A stretch of 64,000 nucleotides of DNA. Origin: VRUE01 sp045805805. Its GTDB lineage: Bacteria > Actinomycetota > Thermoleophilia > Solirubrobacterales > 70-9. The stretch lies in NCBI GenBank assembly GCA_045805805.1, contig JBJMKO010000086.1:30319-94318 (forward strand). Direction: 5' to 3'. Shown here in pieces: positions 22,103 through 30,165 of the stretch (position 1 is its first letter; each line of letters begins with the position of its first letter). The translations under genes were made by a program, and so were the position numbers. The notes under the pieces were generated by a model. The model had not been told where the DNA came from. It worked only from the letters and a program-made list of their open reading frames with translations, and did not search any database.

Positions 22103-22672
22103 ATGAGTGTAATCGGTAAAATGACTGTCGCCTCCGCCGAGGAATTCGCCAACGGCCAGAAGGTCAAGCTGACCTGCGTCTGCGAAAACGAGCTGATGGC
22201 GCACTACCACCCGGAGAACGAGAACGTCGTCTTCACGCGCTACAGCCCGAGCGGCGAGGCCAATCTGCAATTCGACAAGCCGGTCGACCTGCCGAAGGTG
22301 CCCGCGAGCTACAAGCATTACGAGACCGGCGAAGACGTGCATTTCGAGAAGGCGTGCGAACTCTACCTCGTCTACCTGAAGCAGCCCGAGCAGCCGAACG
22401 TCGTTGGCGCGGCCTTCTTCGGCAAGCTGCGCGTCCACGGCATCACCGACTACGGGACGACGAAGTCGATCGAGCTGTGCAACCCCTACAGCTACCACGG
22501 CACGGATTATCCGTTCGCCCCCGGCGAGGCGCGCGGAATCAACATCAAGCTCGGGATCGATAACCCGGGCGCGTCCGATCAATTCCAGCCCGCCACGGAT
22601 GGCTGGTGGGTCGTGGCTTACCGGGCCGACCAGATGACGCAGGCCGAAGCGCTGGCGCTGGCCCATGCGTAG
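22103..22672 (+). CDS. Late protein of unknown function (189 aa)
   Basis: ATG 22103 with AGGGA about 9 nt upstream. Predicted beta-rich: alternating strands (VKLTCVCENELMAHYHPEN, NVVFTRYSPSGEANLQF, ACELYLVYLKQPEQ, GTTKSIELCNPYSYHG). Expressed from a late-type element, so a decoration or accessory virion protein is plausible, but no family is recognised. No helical bundle or coiled coil is evident. Confidence 0.7.
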   Translation: MSVIGKMTVASAEEFANGQKVKLTCVCENELMAHYHPENENVVFTRYSPSGEANLQFDKPVDLPKVPASYKHYETGEDVHFEKACELYLVYLKQPEQPNVVGAAFFGKLRVHGITDYGTTKSIELCNPYSYHGTDYPFAPGEARGINIKLGIDNPGASDQFQPATDGWWVVAYRADQMTQAEALALAHA

Positions 22673-22889
22673 CGCGGAATACCAGCGCGGCTACGACGTC
22701 GGCTACAAACAGGCCCTGCTCGATGCGATTCGTCGGGGCGGTCCGCCGACCGAATCGGAGCCGGTTGAGCCGCGCCCGCGCCCTTCATTCCGCCCGGGCG
22801 GTGCCGGGGCGCGGATTCTGGAAAAGATCGGCGGCCCGGATGCTCCGTATAAGCAAACCGACGAATGGAGGCGTCAGCACGGCGGTTGA
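22665..22889 (+). CDS. Small basic protein (74 aa)
   Basis: ATG 22665 overlaps the previous stop by 8 nt. A short helix (YQRGYDVGYKQALLDAIRRG) is followed by a Pro/Arg-rich linker and a C-terminal basic helix. Not recognised. It is followed at once by a late-type element and a short hairpin RNA region. Confidence 0.6.
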   Translation: MRSAEYQRGYDVGYKQALLDAIRRGGPPTESEPVEPRPRPSFRPGGAGARILEKIGGPDAPYKQTDEWRRQHGG

Positions 22890-22897
22890 TCGGCGGC

Positions 22898-22906
22898 GGT
22901 CGTGAC
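22898..22906 (+). promoter_or_regulatory. Late-type element GGTCGTGAC (plus strand)
   Basis: GGTCGTGACAGAACA, with no recognisable protein gene between it and the terminator at 22968-23000. It therefore appears to serve a non-coding transcript. Confidence 0.6.
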
Positions 22907-23000
22907 AGAACAACAATGAAAGCGCGATCGCCTCCAGCAGCGGCGATCGCGCAAACCCCTCGAAGGAAAGGGTGGTCGGGAAACTGGCCACCCTTTTTTT
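22907..23000 (+). ncRNA. Candidate short phage ncRNA
   Basis: About 95 nt between a late-type element and a strong terminator. It folds into two hairpins: GCGCGATCGCC/GGCGATCGCGC (22922-22952, 11 bp, 9-nt loop TCCAGCAGC) and the terminator stem. An ATG at 22917 opens a 40-codon frame through both hairpins but has no ribosome binding site. Inferred from structure and signals only; if the element is not a promoter, this could simply be the leader of the tmRNA transcript. Confidence 0.45.
22968..23000 (+). terminator. Strong rho-independent terminator
   Basis: AAGGGTGGTC / GGCCACCCTT stem with loop GGGAAACT, followed by a run of seven T. Ends the preceding short transcript; any tmRNA transcription must start after it or read through. 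Confidence 0.85.
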
Positions 23001-23034
23001 GCGACCGGAAAGGTGGTAGGGCTGCCGCATGGTC

Positions 23035-23112
23035 GTAGGCTGGGAGATCCCCGGCAGAGACCGTGGCGGAGATGTTTCGGACCCGGGGGGCAGTGCCCCG
23101 GCACCTCCACCA
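23035..23112 (+). ncRNA. ssrA: tmRNA acceptor piece (circularly permuted ssrA)
   Basis: The 3' half of a canonical tmRNA placed first: GATGTTTCGGAC leads into a T-arm (CCGGGG/CCCCGG, 6 bp, loop GGCAGTG), then CACCTCC, discriminator A and CCA ending at 23112. CACCTCC pairs with GGGGGTG at 23194-23200 to form the acceptor stem (one G:U). The 5' edge of this piece is approximate. The T-loop lacks the usual TTC and should be compared with other alphaproteobacterial tmRNAs. The 81-nt segment up to 23193 would be the spacer removed in maturation. Confidence 0.85.
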
Positions 23113-23193
23113 TCTGCTCCGAGTGGACGTCAATGCAGGTCGGCCCCCGTTGAAGGGATTGGACGCAACGACAGGTCGCTCGGGGCAGTTGAT

Positions 23194-23402
23194 GGGGGTG
23201 AAACAGGATCGACGGGCATCGATGGAAGCGGAGGACGACCCGGAATGGCCCACCGTGCCGCAAGGCGAGACGGGACAGCTGACTTAAATGTCAACGACAA
23301 CCTGCCGGTAACGGCACAGGCGATCGCCGCCTAAACAGCGGTGAGAGTCGGGGAAGGGAGGCGCGGCACCTAAGCAGGGCCGCCCGGCAACAGAAGCCTC
23401 CC
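23194..23402 (+). ncRNA. ssrA: tmRNA coding piece with proteolysis tag
   Basis: Starts with the standard tmRNA 5' end GGGGGTGAAACAGGATCGAC. After TTAAATGTC the resume codon is probably AAC at 23293, giving the tag (A)NDNLPVTAQAIAA, with the first Ala from the charged tmRNA, and TAA at 23332. The NDN core and Ala-Ala end match alphaproteobacterial SsrA tags. A GGGAGGC/GCCTCCC closing helix (23356-23402) with a nested GCGGC/GCCGC stem marks the probable 3' end. It rescues stalled ribosomes and tags the peptides for proteolysis, together with SmpB from the host (not seen here). Confidence 0.85.
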
Positions 23403-23544
23403 ACGAGTTTCAGCCCGCCCGCCTCACCGCAACCCGCCGGGGCCGACCACGGAACCTGCGGACCGGAGACAGGGGCACAGTCTGGGATGGGCCGAAGGCG
23501 GGAGGGGCGAGGCGGAAAGACTACCGCGCACCCCTCCCCCAAAT
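23403..23544 (+). other. Intergenic region after the tmRNA
   Basis: No gene seen. It contains a strong hairpin (GGGAGGGG/CCCCTCCC, 23500-23538) with no T run. This could be a processing or termination structure for the convergent tmRNA and minus-strand SEC-C transcripts. Confidence 0.5.
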
Positions 23545-23797
23545 TCACCCGCCGCAGCACTTCTTGAATTTGCGCCCAGACGCGCAGGGGCACGGCGTGT
23601 TGCGTCCGATCTTGGTCCGGCGAACCTCGGTGCCGCCGACGGCCTCGACCTCGGCCTTCATGGCGTCCATCTGCTCGTAGACCTCGCGGTCGCTCGAGCC
23701 GGTGAACACCTTGGAGAAGGCCGCCGTCGGGAAGCGGGAACAGGGACTGTGCGACCGCGAAGGAAGCGGGAATCGGGCCGGAATAGGTGGCGGCCAT
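23545..23797 (-). pseudogene. SEC-C zinc-motif protein, frame-disrupted
   Basis: ATG 23797 has an excellent GTAGGAG ribosome binding site and opens MAATYSGPIPASFAVAQSLF. After about 20 codons this frame turns into Arg-rich non-protein sequence. The true continuation is in the +1 frame: VFTGSSDREVYEQMDAMKAE and ending in the SEC-C motif CPCASGRKFKKCC (stop at 23545-23547). The shift falls near 23727-23741. It may be a real +1 frameshift, an assembly error, or a decayed gene; alternatively the gene starts internally at GTG 23709. The SEC-C motif binds zinc and nucleic acid or SecB in other proteins. Confidence 0.55.
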
Positions 23798-23888
23798 GGG
23801 GTGGTCTCCTACGGAAAGTGGGAAACCCGGGCCTCACCCGGCGGTCGGAAGTCGACAGTCTCCGATGACGCCCGGCGAGGATACCAGA

Positions 23889-24596
23889 TCAGAGCTGCCG
23901 CTCAAGAGCGGTTCGTAGATAGGAATCAATGTCGGTCAGGTTCCTGAGGCACCACTGGACATAATCCTTGGGCAGCGCCTCCATGGCCTCACCCTTGTGC
24001 TTGCCGAACGGGAAGTGCGTCGGGACGCGCGCCCATTCGGAGCACTGCCACAGGCCCTCCCACGTCGCCGGGAAACCGGACGCCTTCACGGCCTTGATGC
24101 ACCGCGCCAGAATGTGCCGGGTCACCTCGCAATCGGCGACCGCGCCGTGCGCCTTGCCCTTGAGCATCTGCCGGGCCTCGACCTGCCCGAGCACGAAATA
24201 GGCGACCGCGCCGAGGCTGTGGCTGTCCAGCTGCGGCCAGAACCGGCGGAACAGGGCAAGCGTGCAAATGCGCTTCACCTCCGGCTTGCCGATCACCTCC
24301 CAATCGTAGTCGACATTGTGGCCGATCAGATACTCGAAGTCCTCGGGCCGGACGAACCACCCGGGCAGGTCGAAGGTCTCGGCGAGCGGGAACTGCTTCG
24401 CCTCCTCGTCGAGAATGTGGTGGGTGGCGAGCGCCCCGAACGTCGACGGCTCGCCCGGGTTGAAGCGCTCGTGGAAATGGACCGTGGGCCGGAGATCCAG
24501 CGCCTCGGTGCCATGGTCGAAGATGATCCCGGCGGCCTCGATCAGCTTGGGCTGCGCGGAGCCGGTCGTCTCCGTGTCGAAGATCACCGCGCCCAT
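23889..24596 (-). CDS. DnaQ-like 3'-5' exonuclease (ExoX type)
   Basis: A 235-aa DEDDh exonuclease. Start at ATG 24596 by ATGA coupling. Catalytic residues: Asp7 and Glu9 (FDTET), Asp98 in IGHNVDYD, His150 and Asp155 in HGAVADCE. The C-terminal 45 residues (FPFGKHKGEAMEALPKDYVQ) match the small DUF3820-like tail of ExoX proteins. It degrades single-stranded 3' ends, in replication or repair, or for host DNA breakdown. It is preceded by an acidic protein and followed by the SEC-C gene. Confidence 0.85.
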   Translation of the reverse strand: MGAVIFDTETTGSAQPKLIEAAGIIFDHGTEALDLRPTVHFHERFNPGEPSTFGALATHHILDEEAKQFPLAETFDLPGWFVRPEDFEYLIGHNVDYDWEVIGKPEVKRICTLALFRRFWPQLDSHSLGAVAYFVLGQVEARQMLKGKAHGAVADCEVTRHILARCIKAVKASGFPATWEGLWQCSEWARVPTHFPFGKHKGEAMEALPKDYVQWCLRNLTDIDSYLRTALERQL

Positions 24597-25132
24597 CAGT
24601 CGATCGCCTCGACGCCGCCCAGCCCGTTGTCGCGCCATGCCACGCCCGCGCGCTCGAGCAGGATCGAGCCGAAGCTGGCGTTGCCCCGGAGCGGCTTGAA
24701 CTTGCGCAGGTGCGCCGAGAAGCCGAACTCCCGATCGAGGCGCTTAATATCGCCCCGGGTCATAGTCGCCAGCACCTTCGCGCCGTTGCGGTTGATGTAA
24801 AGCTCCCGAGGGACCGCGAACAGGCCACCAGCACGCTCGATCACGGTCGGCGCGAAGATCTCCCCGCGCCACTCGCACCACGCGTGGATGAAGGGCGTCG
24901 GCGAGGCGTCGGGACCGAGCACGGCGCGCTCCTCATCGTTGGCCTCGCGGATCCGCCCGATCACCAGCGTGGCCGGGTTGGGCGGGCCGACGTCGAGGAC
25001 GAAGGCAACCGCCCGATGGAAGCACAGGCCACGCGGCCCCGACAGGTTCATGGCACCGACCAGATGCGGCAGCTCGGCGGGCAGCCGAGGATCCTGACGC
25101 GGGATCGGCTTAGGATCGAAGAAGTCGCTCAC
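24596..25132 (-). CDS. Hypothetical protein (178 aa)
   Basis: GTG 25132 shares GTGA with the upstream stop. An alpha/beta protein with CFHRAVAFVLDV, FIHAWCEWRGEIFAPTVIE and a C-terminal basic region (THMTRGDIKRLDREFGF). The layout 'HAW.E..g.v.D.t' resembles transglutaminase-like or peptidase-fold phage proteins, but no catalytic triad is confirmed. Function unknown. Confidence 0.6.
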   Translation of the reverse strand: MSDFFDPKPIPRQDPRLPAELPHLVGAMNLSGPRGLCFHRAVAFVLDVGPPNPATLVIGRIREANDEERAVLGPDASPTPFIHAWCEWRGEIFAPTVIERAGGLFAVPRELYINRNGAKVLATMTRGDIKRLDREFGFSAHLRKFKPLRGNASFGSILLERAGVAWRDNGLGGVEAID

Positions 25133-25713
25133 ACGACCTCCGCCAGCTTGGCCTGCAGCCGATCGATGATCGCCCGCATGGCGTCCTTGGCCGCGTCGAT
25201 CGCCTCACGAGGCGTGGCCCCGCGCTCGATCGCCTGCTTGTCGCCGAAATTGCACCAGCCGGTGTAGCCGGACACGGTGTAGGTGCCGTGAATAGTCGAG
25301 CCGTTGGTGGTCACCGTCACCCGGGCCGACCCCATCTGCGCCTCGAAATGCCAGCCCATGTTTTCCCAGACGTGCGGCTTCCAGCCGGGGCCGAGCTGAT
25401 CACACAGCATGGCAGCCTCGCGGACAGCGCGATCGAAGGCAGCCTTCCGGCACTTGGTGCCGCACCACGGCGAGCAAAAGACCTCGCCGTCGGGCGACAG
25501 GACTGCGCCGAGCAGGAAGCGCGCGCTGCCCTTAAGGGTGTCGGCAGTCAGCTCAGGGCCGGTCTCCGGAGTCCACGGCTGCGGGTCGACGTAATACCAC
25601 TCGAAGCCATAGTAGCGCTCGGAACCCGCATCGACGACGATGCGCGAGCCGTCCCGCTTGTCGGTAAAGACGACAAGCGGGCGGTTCGGGGCCTCAACGA
25701 CGGTGGCGCTCAC
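25129..25713 (-). CDS. Hypothetical Cys-containing protein (194 aa)
   Basis: GTG 25713 shares GTGA with the DUF932 gene stop. A CSPWCGTKC cluster around residue 85 suggests a metal site; the rest is beta-rich (VVFTDKRDGSRIVVDAG) with a helical C-terminus (AIERGATPREAIDAAKDAM). No family recognised. Expressed with the DUF932 protein. Confidence 0.6.
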   Translation of the reverse strand: MSATVVEAPNRPLVVFTDKRDGSRIVVDAGSERYYGFEWYYVDPQPWTPETGPELTADTLKGSARFLLGAVLSPDGEVFCSPWCGTKCRKAAFDRAVREAAMLCDQLGPGWKPHVWENMGWHFEAQMGSARVTVTTNGSTIHGTYTVSGYTGWCNFGDKQAIERGATPREAIDAAKDAMRAIIDRLQAKLAEVV

Positions 25714-26801
25714 GACACCACCTCGAACTCGGGCGTCTTGACCAGCAGGTCGAAGGCCCGGGTCTTGATGGCATCGCCGACGCCGAACCAAGCGCCGTCG
25801 AGCCGCGAGTTGGCCGTGCGGCCCCGCTCGTAGTCGACGAACTGCGTCACGGCATTGAGCGCGCGCCAGCGGTTCGACTCGCCCGCCAGATCGGAGCCGA
25901 TCAGGTTGCTCTCGTAGATCGTTTTGATGCGGGCGAAGGGACGGCACTCGCGGGCAAGCTTGGCCGGGCGACCGTGGACGGTCTTCGGCTGCAGCGGCTG
26001 AAGCAGGTTCTCGAGGAACAGGTCGAACTGCGTGTCGTCGATCTGCTTCTCGGCGAGCAGGGCCGACTCGACCAGCCACCGCTCGAACACGTCCTTGACG
26101 ATTCCGAGCGACTTGCGGACCGCGTCCGCGTCGAAGGTGGTGGAGTGCGGGATGCGGACCAGCGAGGAAACGGCCTTGCCCTCAGTGTCGGCTTCCATCT
26201 TGCCCTCGGCAAAGCTGGTGCCCTGCGCCGCGCCGACCGACATGGTCAGCGTGTTGTGGCAGACGACGCGAACGGCGGTAAACTTGGCCGTCGTCGCCAG
26301 CGTGCCGTCGTAGCTGGTTGCCAGCAGGACATAGGGGCGGACAACGTCATGACCGACGACAGGAGCGCCGTCGTTGACGCGCGCGAGGCCCCAGATGCGC
26401 TTGCCCTCGGACAGAGCGCCAGCCGTTTCCAGCTCGAAGCCGCCAATCTCGGAAAGCTTGGCGAAGAAGTCCATCACCTCGGAAGGCTGGACGATGTTGT
26501 AAGACTTGGACGCGACCCACAGCGGAGCGCCAGTGTCGGTGCGGTAGAGCACGTCGCGGCCCTTGAAGCTGACCGTCGGGTCCATCAGCGTGTCGGAGCC
26601 GAACTCCTCAATCTCGGCAGGCGTCGGCTTGCGGGTGAACTGGACCGGAGCGCGCTCGACGACGTAGTCGAGGCCAGCAGCTTCGGTCCATTGCTCGACC
26701 GAGCAGCCAGAGCGCAGCTCGGTCCCGAGGCCATGCCACGGCGTAGCGCCGACGTAGGCGATCGCGGGCTGGCCGGTGGATTCGTCGATCATGTGGGACA
26801 T
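25710..26801 (-). CDS. DUF932 phage/plasmid-like protein (363 aa)
   Basis: Matches the DUF932 family (phage/plasmid-like TIGR03299): WHGLGTELRSGCSVEQWTEA at the N-terminus, VLYRTDTGAPLWVASKSYN in the middle, GKRIWGLARV and CHNTLTMSVG later, and a helical C-terminal portion. DUF932 proteins are abundant in phages and plasmids and probably have a DNA-associated role that is unresolved. It is the first gene of an early-type operon; its leader shares GTGCCAAAGGAGA with the gene at 29821-30147. Confidence 0.85.
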   Translation of the reverse strand: MSHMIDESTGQPAIAYVGATPWHGLGTELRSGCSVEQWTEAAGLDYVVERAPVQFTRKPTPAEIEEFGSDTLMDPTVSFKGRDVLYRTDTGAPLWVASKSYNIVQPSEVMDFFAKLSEIGGFELETAGALSEGKRIWGLARVNDGAPVVGHDVVRPYVLLATSYDGTLATTAKFTAVRVVCHNTLTMSVGAAQGTSFAEGKMEADTEGKAVSSLVRIPHSTTFDADAVRKSLGIVKDVFERWLVESALLAEKQIDDTQFDLFLENLLQPLQPKTVHGRPAKLARECRPFARIKTIYESNLIGSDLAGESNRWRALNAVTQFVDYERGRTANSRLDGAWFGVGDAIKTRAFDLLVKTPEFEVVS

Positions 26802-26872
26802 TCAAGGTCTCCTTTGGCACTTGGCGGGGATCCGCCGAAGACCCGCTGTCGCTCTACATCATGCCAATGTCA

Positions 26873-26883
26873 ACCGCTAAGGT
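26873..26883. promoter_or_regulatory. 11-bp operator-like near-palindrome (ACCGCTAAGGT)
   Basis: Between the terminase stop and the DUF932 gene. TTGACA (26873-26868 minus) overlaps its edge, so it is probably the -35 region of the DUF932 promoter; no clear -10 is found. Confidence 0.55.
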
Positions 26884-26884
26884 A

Positions 26885-29620
26885 TCAGTCGCCGGACCTT
26901 TCAATGAACAGCTCGCAGCCGGGCGATCGGTCCGAAGTCAGGAAATTGCGCTCCATGCACCGGCCCTCCTCGAAGGCGATGCAGCGTCCGCAGGTGCCCT
27001 CGGGCAGGTTGAGCATGGACAACACACCCTCCGGCAGCCCGGGCATGGTGTCGGCGACCTGCCGGGCGATCGCCGACGGCTCCTCGGGCATGACTGATTC
27101 CGGGTTGAGGAACATGGTCGTGCCGTGCGAGCGCGCCCACGCGACATTGAGCAGCATGAAGGCGTAGGCGAAATGCGGGTCGATTCCGACCTTGACGACG
27201 CGGCGCTTAAACTTGCGCTCCTCCTCGTCCATTTCAGCGACCAGCGCGACCCGGGTCAGGTGGAGGAAGACGCGGTCCTTGAGGATCGGCATGGCCTCCT
27301 CGATAACCGAGCGCTCCTTGATCTTGAGCGACTGAACGAGGCCCTCAGGATCGGGGAACAGCACCTGCCGCTTGGTCACGCGCGACGTGGCGACGTCCAT
27401 GCACTTATATTGGTCGAGGGTGACCGTGTAGCGATCGCGGTCCTCCTCGGCGGTCTTGCGCTCCGCCGACGTCGGGACGGCATCGCCCCAGCGGATCATC
27501 TCGTCCTTCATCTGCGTGTAGGAGGCGAGGAAGACCTTCCCGAGATGCCGCCCGGCGAACCGCTTGGCATCGTTGTAATTGGGCAACGATTCGACCACGC
27601 ACACGTCGACCCCGAACTGATGCATCAGCTCCGAGCAGCGCAGGAACGGGTCGTCGGCGTAGATCTCCTCAACGTGGACGACCGCCATGTGCCCCGAGGC
27701 CAGCCGCTTGGCGATGATCGCCACATTGAACAGGCCTCCTTGGTCGAGACCCATGAAGTAATGCGCCCCCCGGCTCTCCCAGACGAGGCCCATTTCCATG
27801 CCAATTCGCGCGCAGTCGTTGAGGATCTCGAGAGTGACCGGGACTTGGCTTGGATCGGTGTAGGGCTTGCCGAGCTTCCGGTTGTAGAAGTTCTTCATGT
27901 CGTCGGCGTTGTGGTAGGATTCGATGACCTCGCGCGGGCTGATTGTCGGCGACAGAAGCTGCGGGAAGTGGATCGACATATACGGGGCGTCGGGAGCCTC
28001 GGCCCGCCACTCGCCGACCTGACTGTCGGGGATCACCTCGTCGCATTCGGCGCAGATGTAGCGATAGTCGGCCCGCTCGACCTCCTCCCCGTTGACGACG
28101 TCCACGCCGTCGCGGAGGCGGATGCAGCCGGGGAATTTCTCGTCGAGCAGCTGGTCGTGGCCGCAGCTCGAGCAATGCGTCCAGAAGCGGTGCCGCGTCC
28201 CCTTCTTGTAGAAAAAGTGAATGTCGCGGTCGGGCCAGTTGGCGGTCGACCCCATCAGCGTGTAGCGGATCCGCGAGGCCGACAGACGCTCCTGCGTCTT
28301 CTCCATATCGGCGATCGCCATTTCCTGCACCTCGTCGAACGAGAGCACGTCCATCGGCAGGGACTCGGTGGTCGCCTTGCCGGTCGTCCAGAGGAAATAG
28401 AAGACCGATTGGCCCATGTTGCGGGTGAGCACGTTGCCCTCGCCGCCCTTGGTGCCCGAGGGATTCTCAATCATCAGCCGGTGCGCGTCCGGCACGGTCC
28501 GCACGATCGGCATGAAGCGCTGGGTCGACTTGACGGCGGCGAGCGTCTGCTGCGGCAGGAACATGCCGATCTTCGCGGGCATGAATTTGAGGGCGAAGTA
28601 GATCATCGCCAGCATTTCCATGACGGTGAAGCCGACCTGCGAGCACTTCATCAGGACGAGCCGCTTGCCCTTCGCCTCCTCCGGCGTGGACGGCACCTGT
28701 TCGTAGATCCAGCGCATGGCCGGGCGATCGTCCAACTGGAAGGGGAAGCCGTCGACCATCAGGCCGTCCTTCGCCAGCCGATCGCACCAATCGACGAAGG
28801 TCTCGTCGTCGCCGATGATCTGCTGCTTCTGGGTCAGCTCGAGCTGCTGGCCGACAAGGATCTCGCCGTCGAGATCCTGCGCCGCCTGTTCGGGCGACAG
28901 CGTCTCACGCCGCGCCTCGAGCGACGGCCCAGCGATCTTGGGGTTGAGCGCCGACGGCACCGCGACGTGCCGCCCATTCTCGCTGTCCCGATACTCGAGG
29001 CAGAGCCGACCGAAGCCGTTGTGGCCGCCGCGCGCGCGCCCGAAGGCGCAGACGCGCATGCCCCAAGCCTCGGCGACCGGCAGGATCTGCTGGTGCCACA
29101 GCTCATTGAAGCCGGGGATCTTGTCGGCCCCGTCGATGATCAGCAGGTCGACCCGCTGGGATAGCTCGAAGATGCCGGACTCGAACGTGCCCAGCCGCAG
29201 CGAGCCTTGGCTGCCGGGCTGGCGCTTGTTCTCGATCAGGAAGAAATTGCCAGACGGCGGCTTGAGGAACAGCGGCTCGAGATCCCGCACGAACTGCTGC
29301 TTGGTGACCGCGAGCGCGTCGGAATCCGGCACGAGCACAGCAACCTTGAAGCCCTTGGCGCAGCCGCGCGTGCCCCGGGTGGCCATGCACCACGCCATGC
29401 GCGAGAGGCCCGCCCGGAAGCCGCCGGAGTAGAAATTGAAGTCCCGCATGCCGGGCCAGACCAGATCGGCCTGCGCCTCGGTCAGTAGCCCCTCGGACGG
29501 CGGCCCGAACTCGCCCTTGGGATCCGGGTAGACCCGGTAATCCCACGGCGGAGCAGGCTGGAAGTCAGAAATGGCAGAAGCGCCCTCAAGGGGCGCTGAA
29601 GCGGGGGTCGGGTCAGCCAT
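26885..29620 (-). CDS. terL: Terminase large subunit, GpA-like, with duplicated ATPase domain (911 aa)
   Basis: The C-terminal part is a complete packaging motor-nuclease: Walker A-like VLMKCSQVGFT (about 327), Walker B DVLSFDEVQEM (about 425), coupling motif LMGSTANWPD (about 457), a Cys knuckle CSSCG typical of lambda gpA-type proteins (about 485), and a nuclease domain with Asp residues in MGLDQGG (about 623) and IDPHFAYA (about 816). The N-terminal 230 residues carry a second, degenerate ATPase: GGFRAGLS (no Lys), DLLIIDGADKI and CAFGRARGGHNGF. Four Cys near the C-terminus suggest a second metal site. It cuts and packages phage DNA into heads through the portal. Confidence 0.85.
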   Translation of the reverse strand: MADPTPASAPLEGASAISDFQPAPPWDYRVYPDPKGEFGPPSEGLLTEAQADLVWPGMRDFNFYSGGFRAGLSRMAWCMATRGTRGCAKGFKVAVLVPDSDALAVTKQQFVRDLEPLFLKPPSGNFFLIENKRQPGSQGSLRLGTFESGIFELSQRVDLLIIDGADKIPGFNELWHQQILPVAEAWGMRVCAFGRARGGHNGFGRLCLEYRDSENGRHVAVPSALNPKIAGPSLEARRETLSPEQAAQDLDGEILVGQQLELTQKQQIIGDDETFVDWCDRLAKDGLMVDGFPFQLDDRPAMRWIYEQVPSTPEEAKGKRLVLMKCSQVGFTVMEMLAMIYFALKFMPAKIGMFLPQQTLAAVKSTQRFMPIVRTVPDAHRLMIENPSGTKGGEGNVLTRNMGQSVFYFLWTTGKATTESLPMDVLSFDEVQEMAIADMEKTQERLSASRIRYTLMGSTANWPDRDIHFFYKKGTRHRFWTHCSSCGHDQLLDEKFPGCIRLRDGVDVVNGEEVERADYRYICAECDEVIPDSQVGEWRAEAPDAPYMSIHFPQLLSPTISPREVIESYHNADDMKNFYNRKLGKPYTDPSQVPVTLEILNDCARIGMEMGLVWESRGAHYFMGLDQGGLFNVAIIAKRLASGHMAVVHVEEIYADDPFLRCSELMHQFGVDVCVVESLPNYNDAKRFAGRHLGKVFLASYTQMKDEMIRWGDAVPTSAERKTAEEDRDRYTVTLDQYKCMDVATSRVTKRQVLFPDPEGLVQSLKIKERSVIEEAMPILKDRVFLHLTRVALVAEMDEEERKFKRRVVKVGIDPHFAYAFMLLNVAWARSHGTTMFLNPESVMPEEPSAIARQVADTMPGLPEGVLSMLNLPEGTCGRCIAFEEGRCMERNFLTSDRSPGCELFIERSGD

Positions 29621-29634
29621 GCGGTCATAGTGGC

Positions 29635-29643
29635 GTCACGACC
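29635..29643 (-). promoter_or_regulatory. Late-type element GGTCGTGAC upstream of terminase
   Basis: Minus-strand GGTCGTGACGCCACT, only 14 nt before the terminase ATG. Any transcript starting within or after it would have almost no leader. Confidence 0.65.
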
Positions 29644-29651
29644 ACAGTAAG

Positions 29652-29688
29652 AAAAAGGGCCGCCTCCTCGTTGGGGAAGCAGCCCTTT
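29652..29688 (-). terminator. Terminator in front of the terminase late element
   Basis: On the minus strand AAAGGGC...GCCC stem followed by TTTTT, ending just before the late element. It ends the transcript of the 108-aa gene so the terminase is insulated. It is partly bidirectional. Confidence 0.75.
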
Positions 29689-29820
29689 CTTCACCCCACC
29701 AAACGTCCCCGCCCGGGTTAGGGAGGGAGGGGGACGAGAACTGTCTGGCAAACGACATTTAGCCGAAACGGACGGAAAAGCGTAATCATTTCCGCTTAAC
29801 ACAGATCGACAACGCCGGTT
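29689..29820 (-). other. Intergenic region, hairpins only
   Basis: No coding sequence seen. It contains GTCCCC/GGGGAC around 29707-29738 and an AAGCG/CGCTTTT hairpin near 29785-29800 that could help terminate the gene at 29821. Confidence 0.5.
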
Positions 29821-30147
29821 TTACCCCATGCGACCGCCCGGCGCGAGCCGGAGCAGGGCATGCCAGACGGAGTGAAGCACGTCCGCCAGCTTGGGATCCT
29901 TGCGCGCGACCTCGTTCTTGAAATTGGGGTAGTCGATCGAGAAGACCTCGTTCTCGAGCGCATCGGCCAGCGCGCCACGACTGACCACCGCACGGCAGCG
30001 ATAGTCGGTGCCGGTGCCGACCTCGACCTTGGCATCGGGGAAAAGCTTCTCAATGTCGCCTTCGCGGCGAGCGCGCACGAGCACCTCGTTGACGGTGCAA
30101 TCTTTCAGGACGACCGACAAAAAGGCCCCCCGGGTGATAATCCACAT
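29821..30147 (-). CDS. Hypothetical early-type protein (108 aa)
   Basis: ATG 30147 with AAAGGAG at the proper distance; the leader resembles that of the DUF932 gene. An alpha/beta protein (VVLKDCTVNEVLVRARREG, FPDAKVEVGTGTDYRC) with helical C-terminus. No motif recognised. Monocistronic between its operator-like site and the terminator at 29652. Confidence 0.7.
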   Translation of the reverse strand: MWIITRGAFLSVVLKDCTVNEVLVRARREGDIEKLFPDAKVEVGTGTDYRCRAVVSRGALADALENEVFSIDYPNFKNEVARKDPKLADVLHSVWHALLRLAPGGRMG

Positions 30148-30165
30148 AGCGATCTCCTTTGGCAC

